Positions 36,304 through 44,970 of a stretch of 64,000 bases of DNA are shown here, in pieces. Numbering within the stretch: the stretch's first letter is position 1; every line of letters begins with the position of its first letter. The stretch covers positions 1 through 64,000 of the forward strand of contig WRMH01000002.1 of NCBI GenBank assembly GCA_009777235.1, in the 5' to 3' direction. Made by a program: the position numbers and the translations under genes. The notes beneath the pieces were generated by a model. It saw only the letters and a program-made list of their open reading frames with translations. It had not been told where the DNA came from and did not search any database. Source of the stretch: Oscillospiraceae bacterium (GTDB lineage Bacteria; Bacillota; Clostridia; Oscillospirales; Oscillospiraceae).

Positions 36304-36326
36304 CGGTCAATTTGATATAATTTTGT

Positions 36327-36833
36327 CTATGCGTGTCCGTCGTAAAGTCCCGTCGTCCTCTTTTTGTCCGGGGTTGACCTTCCGTCTCCACCGTACATAT
36401 TATTTAGCGGATCGTCAACGCCGACCAAAAGCTCCAGCATTGTCTGCGAGTATTCGACATGAGCTTTGATGAGCGACCTGTTTTCTTTATTTACCGCGGA
36501 GTGTTGCTCAAGGAGCGGGGTAAGCTCCTCTTGCAGTTTCCTGATGGCTTCGCTCTCGTCCGAGTCGGCTCTTTCGGCAATTTTCGACACGGTAAGCTCA
36601 AGCTCCGGTATGCAAAGCTCTTCCGCTATCGTTTGCATGAGTAGCATACGTCTTTTTTCAATACCCCCGAGCTTTCCCAGCTCTTTCATTTCAAGACGGA
36701 TAACTCCCTCGAGTTTATCCGACTGGCCGGAAACAATAATTTGGCGCTCTTCCTCAGAGAGCGTAAGCATGTTCGTAAGAACTGCTTTTTGCTCCTTTAG
36801 AATTGCGCACAAATCACTAATTGACTGTCTCAT
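36327..36833 (-). CDS. flgN: Flagellar export chaperone FlgN
   Basis: 168 residues, mostly alpha-helical with an acidic/hydrophobic pattern (LCAILKEQKAVLTNMLTLSEEERQII region) typical of FlgN, which escorts FlgK and FlgL to the export gate. It starts directly after the flgM stop. GGAAGAG gives the start. Identification rests on the FlgN-like helices and the flgM-flgN-flgK-flgL order. Confidence 0.88.
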   Translation of the reverse strand: MRQSISDLCAILKEQKAVLTNMLTLSEEERQIIVSGQSDKLEGVIRLEMKELGKLGGIEKRRMLLMQTIAEELCIPELELTVSKIAERADSDESEAIRKLQEELTPLLEQHSAVNKENRSLIKAHVEYSQTMLELLVGVDDPLNNMYGGDGRSTPDKKRTTGLYDGHA

Positions 36834-37124
36834 TTAGACTCTTCCGATAATACTTGTAAGAATTTTGTCGGCGATATCCATGCTATCAACCTTGTATTCC
36901 CCTCTATTGATGGCATCTTTGATCTCGGCGATACGTGACTTTTCCTCGGGCGTGCGGGTCTCGAGCGCTTCCTTTGCTTCCGTCAGTGTTTTGGAAAAGC
37001 TGATAGCTTCCGCAGAGAATGTGACCTCGTCACGCAAGCCGGATACTTTGGATGTCTCACGGGCAGGCTTGGTAGCTTGATAGCTTTTGAGAATATTCGG
37101 ATTTGTAATTGGATTGATTTTCAT
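36834..37124 (-). CDS. flgM: Anti-sigma-28 factor FlgM
   Basis: 96 residues from the ATG at 37124 (GAAGGTG upstream). N-terminus MKINPITNPNILKSYQ is disordered-like; the C-terminal half (SRIAEIKDAINRGEYKVDSM, then IADKILTSIIG) is the sigma-binding region. It holds FliA (encoded at 42519-43292) inactive until it is exported through the completed hook. A sigma-28-type promoter lies upstream. Confidence 0.93.
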   Translation of the reverse strand: MKINPITNPNILKSYQATKPARETSKVSGLRDEVTFSAEAISFSKTLTEAKEALETRTPEEKSRIAEIKDAINRGEYKVDSMDIADKILTSIIGRV

Positions 37125-37204
37125 GTCGTTCACCTTCATAAAACGCTTTTCATGTTATAAATGCCTTATCCGGTATTTACCTGCGCGTCTTTGTTCTATT
37201 AATA

Positions 37205-37231
37205 TTATCGGAAAAATTTTTTTAAAGATTA
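37205..37231 (-). promoter_or_regulatory. Sigma-28-type promoter for flgM-flgN
   Basis: Minus strand TAAT (37228-37231), 15-base spacer, TCCGATAA (37205-37212), against the consensus TAAA-N15-GCCGATAA. It lies 80 bases upstream of flgM and would let FliA raise its own inhibitor. Confidence 0.65.
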
Positions 37232-37294
37232 GCTTTTTTTCAGATATTTTTTTTAAAATCTACGCCGGTAATCCACGCCTGCCATATTGTATCA

Positions 37295-37705
37295 TTATTT
37301 TCCCAGTTTTGCCACACTTTGGTCGCTTGAGGACGGTCTCGCGCTTTGCTGCGGTCTTCTGTCCGGTATGTTCCTATCTATGACCGACGAAACATTTACC
37401 ATACACTCCTTGCACATTCTGCCTGTTTTTATGGGTTTTTTGCACACTTCGCAAAATATGACCCCGCCGCCGCTGTCGTCCACGCTGTTTAAGATGAGCC
37501 TGCCTTCTTTGAGCAGATGGATAATGTGCCGCTTAGGCACTTCGGTTTCCTCAGAGATTACATCAATATTCGCATGTTTGTTTTCGTAGATATACTCTCT
37601 TACCGTAATGAAGTCTTTGTCCATTTGCTCCTGACATTCGGGACAGGTTCTGCCGCCAAGCCCGGCAAACGGTTTTCTGCAAAATTGACACTGCACGATA
37701 TTCAT
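37295..37705 (-). CDS. yvyF: YvyF-like flagellar operon protein, double zinc finger
   Basis: 136 residues. Two Cys4 knuckles: CQFCRKPFAGLGGRTCPEC (about 6-24) and CEVCKKPIKTGRMCKEC (about 85-101), with a helix-turn-helix-like middle (VISEETEVPKRHIIHLLKEG). This matches the TIGR03826-type protein encoded before flgM in Firmicutes; it is proposed to regulate but has no proven role. AAGGAGG gives a strong start, but the site sits in a 9-bp inverted repeat. Confidence 0.88.
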   Translation of the reverse strand: MNIVQCQFCRKPFAGLGGRTCPECQEQMDKDFITVREYIYENKHANIDVISEETEVPKRHIIHLLKEGRLILNSVDDSGGGVIFCEVCKKPIKTGRMCKECMVNVSSVIDRNIPDRRPQQSARPSSSDQSVAKLGK

Positions 37706-37748
37706 TAAGATAACCTCCTTATTGCTAAACTACTAAGACGTTATCTTA
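37706..37748 (-). promoter_or_regulatory. Inverted repeat around the yvyF ribosome site
   Basis: TAAGATAAC (37706-37714) and GTTATCTTA (37740-37748) can pair in the mRNA. The 3' arm fills the space between AAGGAGG and the ATG, so the folded form should hinder ribosome binding. Confidence 0.45.
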
Positions 37749-37753
37749 TTATA

Positions 37754-38530
37754 TTACCTTCTCATGTTATTTGCAATACCTTCCATCTCATCTGCCGTAG
37801 TTAATGCGCGTGAAGCAAGCTGAAACGCTCTTTGAGTCCTTATAAGGCGCGTCATTTCTTCTGCCAAATGCACGTTTGAACCTTCGAGCATCCCTTGCCG
37901 CACAACCGCTTCCGGCGCACCGAGTCTTTCACCGGCTGCCGCTGTTTGGGTAAAATTGCCGTTTCCCGACGCCTCAAGCCCGTAAACATTTCGGAATGTA
38001 TATATACCGAGAACGGCGTTTCCTATCTCGTCAATATCATTCATAAAGCGCATCGTTCCGTCCGTATCTACTTCTATCGTGCTGGCTCCGGCAGGCACGG
38101 CTATTCTTGCACCGTTTTGATCGAGCAGATAGTAGCCTTCGGCATTTACCAAGTATGTCGCGTCCGGCTCTACGCTGAGATTGAAATTGCCGTTTCTCGT
38201 ATATAAAGTCACACCGTTCGGGTCCATAAGGGAAAACCATCCTTCGCCCTCAATGGCAAGGTCAAGCGGCTGTTCCGTCCTCTCCAGATTTCCGGCCCGG
38301 AACTCTCTTCCTATATGAGCCACCATTACTCCGTGACCTTTTTGCTGATTTTCTCCGGGAGACCGCGCCGGACCCGGAACAAGCCCCGCCGTATATAAGG
38401 CATCCTTAAAATCAAGCCGGGTGCCTTTATACGCCACGGTGTTTACATTTGATACGTTGTTTGCTATTGTGTCCATCCGCAATTGCTGATGGCGCAGTCC
38501 CGTTGCCGCTATTGATAATGCTTCATACAT
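37754..38530 (-). CDS. flgG: Flagellar basal-body/hook protein, FlgG (FlhP) family
   Basis: 258 residues. N-terminal LRMDTIANNVSNVNTVAYKG and C-terminal GSNVHLAEEMTRLIRTQRAF are the rod/hook family ends. It forms distal rod and is exported by the flagellar apparatus. Its ATG shares bases with the TAA of the preceding paralogue (TAATG). In Bacillus the equivalent pair is flhO-flhP; which is true FlgF or FlgG is not certain from sequence alone. Confidence 0.9.
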   Translation of the reverse strand: MYEALSIAATGLRHQQLRMDTIANNVSNVNTVAYKGTRLDFKDALYTAGLVPGPARSPGENQQKGHGVMVAHIGREFRAGNLERTEQPLDLAIEGEGWFSLMDPNGVTLYTRNGNFNLSVEPDATYLVNAEGYYLLDQNGARIAVPAGASTIEVDTDGTMRFMNDIDEIGNAVLGIYTFRNVYGLEASGNGNFTQTAAAGERLGAPEAVVRQGMLEGSNVHLAEEMTRLIRTQRAFQLASRALTTADEMEGIANNMRR

Positions 38531-39285
38531 TAGCGTAATCTCCCAATCTCATTTACAGCCTTGCCGACCGTTTCATCTATCATCGTGATAAAGCGTTGAT
38601 TTGTCTCGTATGTGCGGTACATGGCAAGCATATCTACCATTTCCCGCCCTATGTCAACATTTGAACCCTCAAGAAAACCTTGCGCTATCCTGTACTCATT
38701 TGGAGCCGCCGTCGGAGCCGCCGTTGCCATGTACAGGTTGCTGCCTTGACGCCGCAGCGTGTGGTTATCGTCAAATGATACGACCCTGATAGTATCTATA
38801 TATCCGTTTTCGCCCGTAACATTTCCGAATGAATCCACGCTAAAGTCAAGCCCGCCGACATTGATCGCCCCGTTTTGGCCGAGCAGGAAGTTGCCTTCGC
38901 CGTCAATAAGATAGCCGTCGTTATTTATATAGAAGTGGCCTGTTTTTGTGTATCGCTCACCCGCATCGGTTTGCATTACAAAAAAACTGTCACCGATGAG
39001 CGCAAGGTCTGTCGCCCTTTCCGTGCCCTCAAGGTTTCCCGTAGAGTAGTCAATGTAAAGCTGATCAACCTGTGTGCCGAGGTTTAGCGGCCCCACTTGG
39101 CGGGTTTGCCAATGCCTGTTGTGGTCGTTTATACGCACTGTAAGCACTTCGTCAAAACTGTGCGACACGAAGTGCTCCTTTTTATACGCGGCGGTATCGG
39201 AGTTTGATATGTTATTTGTTATGGTCTCCATCCTTCTGCGTTGCAGAAGCATCCCTGTTCCCGCAATGTAAAGACCTCTAACCAT
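38530..39285 (-). CDS. flgF: Flagellar basal-body rod protein, FlgF (FlhO) family
   Basis: 251 residues. RRMETITNNISNSDTAAYKK at the start and GSNVDIGREMVDMLAMYRTY at the end identify a rod protein. Likely proximal/distal rod subunit assembled with its neighbour. GGAGAC lies 9 bases before the ATG. It is the first gene after a terminator, but no clear promoter was found in the 142-base gap. Confidence 0.88.
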   Translation of the reverse strand: MVRGLYIAGTGMLLQRRRMETITNNISNSDTAAYKKEHFVSHSFDEVLTVRINDHNRHWQTRQVGPLNLGTQVDQLYIDYSTGNLEGTERATDLALIGDSFFVMQTDAGERYTKTGHFYINNDGYLIDGEGNFLLGQNGAINVGGLDFSVDSFGNVTGENGYIDTIRVVSFDDNHTLRRQGSNLYMATAAPTAAPNEYRIAQGFLEGSNVDIGREMVDMLAMYRTYETNQRFITMIDETVGKAVNEIGRLR

Positions 39286-39301
39286 GTGTAACTGTCTCCA
39301 A

Positions 39302-39340
39302 ACAAAAAATATCAGTAGATTTGCTTACTACCAATATTTT
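39302..39340 (-). terminator. Terminator of the long flagellar operon
   Basis: Minus strand stem AAAATAT-TG-GTAG / CTAC-TG-ATATTTT with TTTT continuing into a T run, about 90 bases after the stop at 39428. Confidence 0.7.
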
Positions 39341-39427
39341 CGTCATATTTGCGTAAAACTTGAGCGGAATTTTCTGCGGCGCGGTGACGGAGTTACATTT
39401 GCGGCACTTTTATTCGAAAGGCTGTTT

Positions 39428-40225
39428 TTATTTCGTCAAGCCTATTACAAGCTGGACTTCATTTCGCGTTATGCCGAGAGTGCTTGCAATTTCCACGTCT
39501 GTTTTGCCCTCTGCGGCGAGAGCCAATATGTCCGCGCTGCGAGAGCCGTTTATCTCCGCCGGGGCATATGAAGCCGCAGCCGGAGCTTCGGCGGCATCAT
39601 CAAAAAATTTCTGAAACACCGCCTGTTTTGCCTCGGGCTTTGAAGCGGGAATGGTCGCCGTAACCATAGGGGCAATGCCCGCGGGCTGAGAGGCCGCGAA
39701 AATCGGCGTATACGCGGGCGGCGCGGGAGCAGGGGCGGGCACGGATGCTGGCGCGGACGCGCCCACGGGCGCGGACGCGCCCGGTAAAACCGGCTCTGAA
39801 ACTTGCGGCGGCGTATCGTTTATAATGAATCTCTCGGCGCGTTCTATTACCTCTCCCGCCGCTCTTCTTATGTTTGCGTCAAGCGGCAAGGTGCGCGGGA
39901 TTCTTTCCAGTGCCTGTTCTCTTTTCTCAAGCTCCGGGGGCAGCTTGAACGCTTCCGCCGGCAGCCTGAATGACTCCATATTGTGCATGGCGGCGCGGTA
40001 TTCATTTTCCCGCATCTTTAGCTCGTCAATTGTCGCCTTTGCCTGATCCTGAAACTCTTCCATAATCGTTTCAACAGAATTATAGAGATGTAAAATCTCT
40101 GTTTCGCGTTCGTCAAGCAGTTTTCGCTGCCTTTTCACGTCAGAAAAAAGCATCTTGCAAATGAGCGCAATGACACAAACAAGAGCCGCGACAAATAATG
40201 CAAATATATAATATTCTATACCCAT
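39428..40225 (-). CDS. SwrB-like (DUF6115-type) membrane coiled-coil protein
   Basis: 265 residues. N-terminal membrane helix (about 5-26), a charged coiled coil (about 30-125), an Ala/Pro/Val-rich linker (about 140-200) and a C-terminal helix-turn-helix-like motif ILALAAEGKTDVEIASTLGI (about 230-250). The layout and position at the end of the flagellar operon resemble SwrB/YlxL, which promotes basal-body assembly in Bacillus. Sequence identity is limited to the layout and the C-terminal motif. Confidence 0.6.
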   Translation of the reverse strand: MGIEYYIFALFVAALVCVIALICKMLFSDVKRQRKLLDERETEILHLYNSVETIMEEFQDQAKATIDELKMRENEYRAAMHNMESFRLPAEAFKLPPELEKREQALERIPRTLPLDANIRRAAGEVIERAERFIINDTPPQVSEPVLPGASAPVGASAPASVPAPAPAPPAYTPIFAASQPAGIAPMVTATIPASKPEAKQAVFQKFFDDAAEAPAAASYAPAEINGSRSADILALAAEGKTDVEIASTLGITRNEVQLVIGLTK

Positions 40226-40285
40226 GATAAACTCCGTTAAAATTATGACAGTCGTGGATTTTGGCGGCGGTGCGCATATAGCCGC

Positions 40286-40618
40286 TCAAACATAAAAATC
40301 TACTAAAGGATCGTGGTCGGCGGGGGCGACCGCAAGCTCGGGAGGGACGTTTTCATCGTCAAATCCGTCTTCGCCGCCGCCTGAGGCTCCGCCGCCCGCG
40401 GCTCCGCTGCCCGAGCCGTCCTCATCTGTGCGGATTCCCTGCATATCGGATTCGTTGGTTGCCAGCACCCTTGACTGATCCAGCGCGCTGCTTATTTTCG
40501 TCTGGTTGGCAAGCTGCTGCTGCGCGCTCTCCGGGTTTTTTAAGATGGCGCTTGTGTCTCTTGCCATATCTGTCGTGCGCTGTACCATTATTTGCGTGTC
40601 TATACCTTTGATTGACAT
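40286..40618 (-). CDS. Small flagellar-locus protein with Gly/Asp-rich tail, unknown
   Basis: 110 residues from the ATG at 40618 (AGGAG nine bases upstream). N-terminus SIKGIDTQIMVQRTTDMARD and a helical first half (about 1-60), then a Gly/Ser/Asp-rich segment. Proteins with a similar opening occur beside DUF342 genes in other Clostridia flagellar loci, in my recollection. No function is known. It follows the FapA-like gene by 22 bases. Confidence 0.65.
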   Translation of the reverse strand: MSIKGIDTQIMVQRTTDMARDTSAILKNPESAQQQLANQTKISSALDQSRVLATNESDMQGIRTDEDGSGSGAAGGGASGGGEDGFDDENVPPELAVAPADHDPLVDFYV

Positions 40619-40640
40619 AGCAAAACGCTCCTTCACATAC

Positions 40641-42464
40641 CTACTTCTTTATATCCGTCTTGTTTTTCTCGCATATTCCGTATACTATCTCTCCGTCGTC
40701 ATACTTAAATGTCGCATAGCTAATATCTTCCGTTATCTTATACGCGCTCGAGCCAATAACTATGCGTGTATTGTGGAAAGCCGTCTCAAATACGTGCACC
40801 TTGCTTTCTGTCGCGTGTTCCAATTCATCTCGCAGCTCCTGCATTTCGGTTTCAACCGACAAGGTATCTTCGTCATTTATACGCAGATTTGCTATTTCAG
40901 AGTTTTTCAGTTTTTCCCACATTTGGGTATCCATAGTCGCTTTTGACGTATCAAGGTATGTGCGAAGCTGAAACAGTTTTCGCCTGTCGGCGCCAAGTCT
41001 TTCCAAGTCTTTTTCGAGAGCTTCTATCCGCGCCCGTTTTCTGGGGGTACAGCCCACTTCGACTTCTGTTTTCGCGTTTGACAAAGACCCGAGAAACGAC
41101 GCTACAACGTCGCCTGCCGCTCTTGCGCTGCCGCCGATAAGAGCGCCTCTTTTTCCCAGTAAATGTATTGTGCTGCCTGTCTCTAACGTGCTGTGTATGC
41201 TGACGTCAACCGAAATCGGACCTTCCGCCATGATCGTGCCGCGTTCAACGAATAATATTGATACCGCTCCGCCGGCTTCGACCAATCCCTTGCCCGAGCC
41301 TTGCATACCGCCTTTGATTTCTACATTTCCTCCGGCTATAATCGTTGCCGCTTCAACGCTTCCTCCGACTGTGATAGTATTGGTCGCCTTGACGACGCTG
41401 CCTGACCTCACCGAGCCCGATATATGAACGCTTCCGTCAAAATCTATGTTTCCGACGCTCATATCGCAGTCGCCCCTGATGGAATAAACATTTGACACGT
41501 TGATTGCGCCGTTTACAAATTCAACCATACCGGAGCAAGTGGATTTCATCTCCGTTCTGTCGTCGTTGTACGCAACATTTTTGCCTCGCGGTAAAATAGC
41601 TTCTTTGCTCTGCCGCTGCCGGATCGGGTTTCCCCTGACAGTCGTGCCCGGCAGACCCTCCGTTGCCGCAACCCTTGATACGAGAAGCTGATCTTCTGTG
41701 ACGGGGACGTATAAGTCGAGCGAGCGGTAATCCACTCTGCCTCCGCCGATTTCCCGGGGGGCTCCCGTGCGCTCATCCGTAGAAAAGTGGAAAATGAGCT
41801 TGCCGTCCTCCCCTTCTATCGGAGGCGTGGCTTGGGCTAACATTTGGGGCTCTCCGTATATTTTTGCCGACAGCCATGACTCTACGGCCTCGTCGTCTAT
41901 ACCGTGCAAAACACCGGCTTCTTTGAGCTTTGCTTTTACTTTCTCTGCGGTGAGTAAAGCCCCTCCCTCTTCGGGTTCAAGCAGCCGCGCCACAGCTTCT
42001 TTTTCATCGCCGGAAATTACGACGCTGATGTCCTCACCGTAAATAAACTCCTTTTGCTCCGGCGCTATCTTTATCCTGCCCGCGCTTTTTTCGGATAATC
42101 CTTGCACTGCCGCAATGTTAAGGCTTGATATATTCTTACGCTTGAGATGCCAAATAAGCTGCTCGGTATCAAGCTCTTTTCCGCGCCCTCTTTGCTCATA
42201 GATTTCTAAATATACGCCGTCTTTTTCGTAATAGAGCGTATAAAAAGCGTTCATTTGGCTAATTTCGCCGTGCGAGCCTTGTATGGCTACGATCGTCCAC
42301 GGCTCTCCGGCTATGCCCTTTTCGCCTGTTTCCGCATTTTCGGGCACCGCGTCTTGCCCGCTGATAGCATCTATTACCAGCTCGGCTTTGGGGCAGTTGA
42401 AGTGAGCCTCCGCGAGCTGCTCGGCTTGTTCAAATGTAGTTGCCGTGAAGTATTTTGCTTTCAT
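40641..42464 (-). CDS. FapA-like (DUF342) protein
   Basis: 607 residues from the ATG at 42464 (GAAAGG upstream). Central region (about 320-470) is a right-handed beta-helix built of short Gly/Val repeats such as GSVHISGSVRSGSVVKATNT and TIIAGGNVEIKGGMQGSG, followed by a coiled coil (about 490-580). DUF342/FapA proteins are polar scaffolds that influence motility or localisation in other bacteria. The N-terminal about 150 residues include a Jag-N-like segment (TATTFEQAEQLAEAHF). Here it lies between fliA and small flagellar genes. Confidence 0.85.
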   Translation of the reverse strand: MKAKYFTATTFEQAEQLAEAHFNCPKAELVIDAISGQDAVPENAETGEKGIAGEPWTIVAIQGSHGEISQMNAFYTLYYEKDGVYLEIYEQRGRGKELDTEQLIWHLKRKNISSLNIAAVQGLSEKSAGRIKIAPEQKEFIYGEDISVVISGDEKEAVARLLEPEEGGALLTAEKVKAKLKEAGVLHGIDDEAVESWLSAKIYGEPQMLAQATPPIEGEDGKLIFHFSTDERTGAPREIGGGRVDYRSLDLYVPVTEDQLLVSRVAATEGLPGTTVRGNPIRQRQSKEAILPRGKNVAYNDDRTEMKSTCSGMVEFVNGAINVSNVYSIRGDCDMSVGNIDFDGSVHISGSVRSGSVVKATNTITVGGSVEAATIIAGGNVEIKGGMQGSGKGLVEAGGAVSILFVERGTIMAEGPISVDVSIHSTLETGSTIHLLGKRGALIGGSARAAGDVVASFLGSLSNAKTEVEVGCTPRKRARIEALEKDLERLGADRRKLFQLRTYLDTSKATMDTQMWEKLKNSEIANLRINDEDTLSVETEMQELRDELEHATESKVHVFETAFHNTRIVIGSSAYKITEDISYATFKYDDGEIVYGICEKNKTDIKK

Positions 42465-42518
42465 TTTGTGCCTTTCAAATGCTACCTTGCGCATTTTTGA
42501 TTCAGTAAAAACCCCGCT

Positions 42519-43292
42519 TTAACTGACTTTTTCTAATTTCATGCGCATTTTTGCAAGTACCTTTGAATGAATTTGTGACACACGCGACTCCGTCACATGC
42601 AGCATATCCGCTATCTCTTTGAGAAGTAAGCCCTCGTAATAATACAAGGTTATGACCAGTCGCTCTTTTTCGGGCAGCTCGTCTATCACCTCTGCCAATA
42701 ATGTCTTTTTTTCTTTTTCAAGCAGCTCGTCCTCGGGTGTTTTATAGTCGTGCCCTTTTATTTCCGATTCGTGGTTTGCCGCGCCAATCGCATCTTCAAA
42801 GTTCATGAGGTTGAACATATGCGTTTGATTGAGGACTTTGTGAACCTGTTCGACCGACATTCCGAGCGTCCCGGCAACTTCCTCGTCAACTTGATCAATC
42901 GGTTTGTCCGGCTGCTTTCTTTCGATTTCATCATAAGCGTTTGTTATCGCGTTTATTTTCTTGCGCAGGCTCGGAGCCGCCCAGTCCTGAGACCTCATAT
43001 AATCGAGTATCTCTCCCCGCACGCGGGTCACGGCATAAGTTTCAAATTTGACCTCCTGCTTTAAATCAAATTTATCAACAGCGTCAATAAGCCCGATCAT
43101 GCCGCAGCTTACAAGGTCGTCGTATTCGTTGTAGTTGTTGTACTTTGGCATCATGCGGCGCACGATCCATTTAACGAGATAGCCGTAATGAAGGAGCAAA
43201 TCATTTTTTGCATCGCTGTCTCCGCTCCCTTTGTAGGATGCCCATAACGCAGTGATCTCATCGGGTGTTAGCTTTTGTTTTGCCTGGCTCAT
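42519..43292 (-). CDS. fliA: RNA polymerase sigma-28 factor FliA (SigD/WhiG family)
   Basis: 257 residues. Region 2 with YDDLVSCGMIGLIDAVDKFD and YAVTRVRGEILDYMRSQDW; region 4 with ELPEKERLVITLYYYEGLLL and ADMLHVTESRVSQIHSKV. It directs late flagellar and chemotaxis genes and is held by FlgM. Its ATG shares bases with the TAA of the PilZ gene. GAGGAG precedes it. Confidence 0.96.
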   Translation of the reverse strand: MSQAKQKLTPDEITALWASYKGSGDSDAKNDLLLHYGYLVKWIVRRMMPKYNNYNEYDDLVSCGMIGLIDAVDKFDLKQEVKFETYAVTRVRGEILDYMRSQDWAAPSLRKKINAITNAYDEIERKQPDKPIDQVDEEVAGTLGMSVEQVHKVLNQTHMFNLMNFEDAIGAANHESEIKGHDYKTPEDELLEKEKKTLLAEVIDELPEKERLVITLYYYEGLLLKEIADMLHVTESRVSQIHSKVLAKMRMKLEKVS

Positions 43293-44035
43293 TAACCGCG
43301 TCTCCTCATTTTAATTTGCCTTTGCTGCTCGGTCAAAACATAACGCGCTAAGTCTTCGCTGATATTTCGCGTGAGTCCAAAAAATTGCATTCCCGTATTG
43401 AACATATTACCCGTGCGCCAAGGTATGCAACGCCTGACCGTAGCGGTCAAATATAGTGGCGGCGTCTTGTTTGATAATTCCCGAAACCTTATACCCGCAG
43501 GAGTTCTTTCAACTTGCATCTCCAATATACATTTATCTTCTAAGGCAAATTGTTTTTTTGTAAGGAGCGATATGCCGGTAACGCTGATGTCTCTGCTGTT
43601 TGCCTTTTCGAGCGCCGTAACCTTTGCTTTTTCGTCCGCCCCGCCCGCGAGCGCCTCTTCCGTATCTTCGCTATATTCAAAAATCTGTACGTTAAAGCTG
43701 ACAGGCAGGCGATATGCTTCTCGCCTTTGGTTTTTCTGCGCCTTTGTTTTTTGCAAAATCCACATATAGCGTGCCGCGCCGCGTCGTTCTATGGCTACAA
43801 CTTTCATTTGAGCTATATATCTGCCGGACTCTCTGTAGAACACCAAGTATATGTCGTCTTCTTGCGCTACTTCCATCAATACACCCCTGCGGGTGGGGAC
43901 GGCCACCAAGAAAGGACCGTCTTTGAGTCTGTCTTCAATCATGGCCCTATAGACAAGACCCGCTTGGACAACGAGATCAATTTTGTCTCCGACAACTATT
44001 ATATCATCTTGGGCTTGTTTTGTGACCTCTATCAT
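43292..44035 (-). CDS. YcgR-like PilZ c-di-GMP receptor (flagellar brake)
   Basis: 247 residues from the ATG at 44035 (GGAG six bases upstream). N-terminal YcgR-N beta domain (about 1-95), then a PilZ domain (about 100-230) with the c-di-GMP motif RREAYR and DISVTGISLL. It should bind c-di-GMP and slow the motor. This, with the degenerate GGDEF protein at 58346-59611, links the locus to c-di-GMP. Confidence 0.9.
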   Translation of the reverse strand: MIEVTKQAQDDIIVVGDKIDLVVQAGLVYRAMIEDRLKDGPFLVAVPTRRGVLMEVAQEDDIYLVFYRESGRYIAQMKVVAIERRGAARYMWILQKTKAQKNQRREAYRLPVSFNVQIFEYSEDTEEALAGGADEKAKVTALEKANSRDISVTGISLLTKKQFALEDKCILEMQVERTPAGIRFRELSNKTPPLYLTATVRRCIPWRTGNMFNTGMQFFGLTRNISEDLARYVLTEQQRQIKMRRRG

Positions 44036-44094
44036 ACTACGCTCCGCCTTACTTGGCAATACATTTCACATTTTGTGACGCTTTTTATGAAAAT

Positions 44095-44949
44095 CTACGT
44101 CCTCGCTCCGAGCATACGGGAAAACACTCTTGATAAAACTCCGCCCGATTCATTTTTTACGGGCATATCAAGTATCGCCCTTGCAATGGTTTCAAACTCT
44201 TTTGCCGTCTCACATCTTGGATCGCTCACAGTAATAGGTATCTGCCTTTTTATTGAACCTGTGATGTCATGGTTATATGAGATAAGACCAAGCGGATTGA
44301 TGTTTTTTCCCAGATGTCTGCCGCATACGTTCACAAATCCGGTCTGAACATTTTTTGCTTCGGAAATTTTCTCGCATTTATTTGCTATAACGTGCAAAGG
44401 ATGTGTCGGACTGCGTTTTACAATTGTTTTTACAAGCGCGTAAGCGTCAAGCACCGAAGTGGGCTCTGCCGTTGTGACCACTATTGTTTCGGACGAGGCA
44501 AGCAATATTTGCATGATAGTGTCGCTGACGCCGGCTCCCGCATCCATGATGATTGCGTCAATCGGCGCATCTATACGCACTATTGATGAAAGCAGTGAGT
44601 TTAATTGCTCATTGCTCATGTTAATAAGCTCGCTTACTCCCGAGCCGCCCGATATAAAACGCACCCCCTCATGACCAAGCTGTATTATCTCATGTATGGT
44701 TTTTTCGCCTTTTAAAAAGTAGCTAAGATCAAGCCTTGTCGTAATGCCAAGCATAACGTCAATATTGGCAAGTCCAAAGTCCGCGTCGAGTATCAGCACT
44801 CTGGAGCCGAGCCGGCTCATGGTGATAGCAAGGTTTACCGAGATGCTTGATTTGCCGACGCCGCCCTTGCCGCTTGCTATAGAAATGACCCGGATATCCC
44901 GGCTTCTGCCCATGAGTTCTCTTAAATTTGATGCTTGATCGGTCATCAT
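44095..44949 (-). CDS. flhG: Flagellar number regulator FlhG (MinD-like ATPase)
   Basis: 284 residues. Deviant Walker A SGKGGVGKSS, LILDADFGLANIDVML and a C-terminal amphipathic helix. It binds membranes in its ATP form and works with FlhF to set flagellar number and place. Tandem ATGs at 44949 and 44946 are both possible behind AAAGGA. Confidence 0.94.
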   Translation of the reverse strand: MMTDQASNLRELMGRSRDIRVISIASGKGGVGKSSISVNLAITMSRLGSRVLILDADFGLANIDVMLGITTRLDLSYFLKGEKTIHEIIQLGHEGVRFISGGSGVSELINMSNEQLNSLLSSIVRIDAPIDAIIMDAGAGVSDTIMQILLASSETIVVTTAEPTSVLDAYALVKTIVKRSPTHPLHVIANKCEKISEAKNVQTGFVNVCGRHLGKNINPLGLISYNHDITGSIKRQIPITVSDPRCETAKEFETIARAILDMPVKNESGGVLSRVFSRMLGART

Positions 44950-44970
44950 TTTTTCCTTTATACTATCCGT

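Noticed and set aside
43550..44347. 265-residue plus-strand open frame
   Set aside because: Antisense to the PilZ and flhG genes, with low-quality composition and no recognisable motif.
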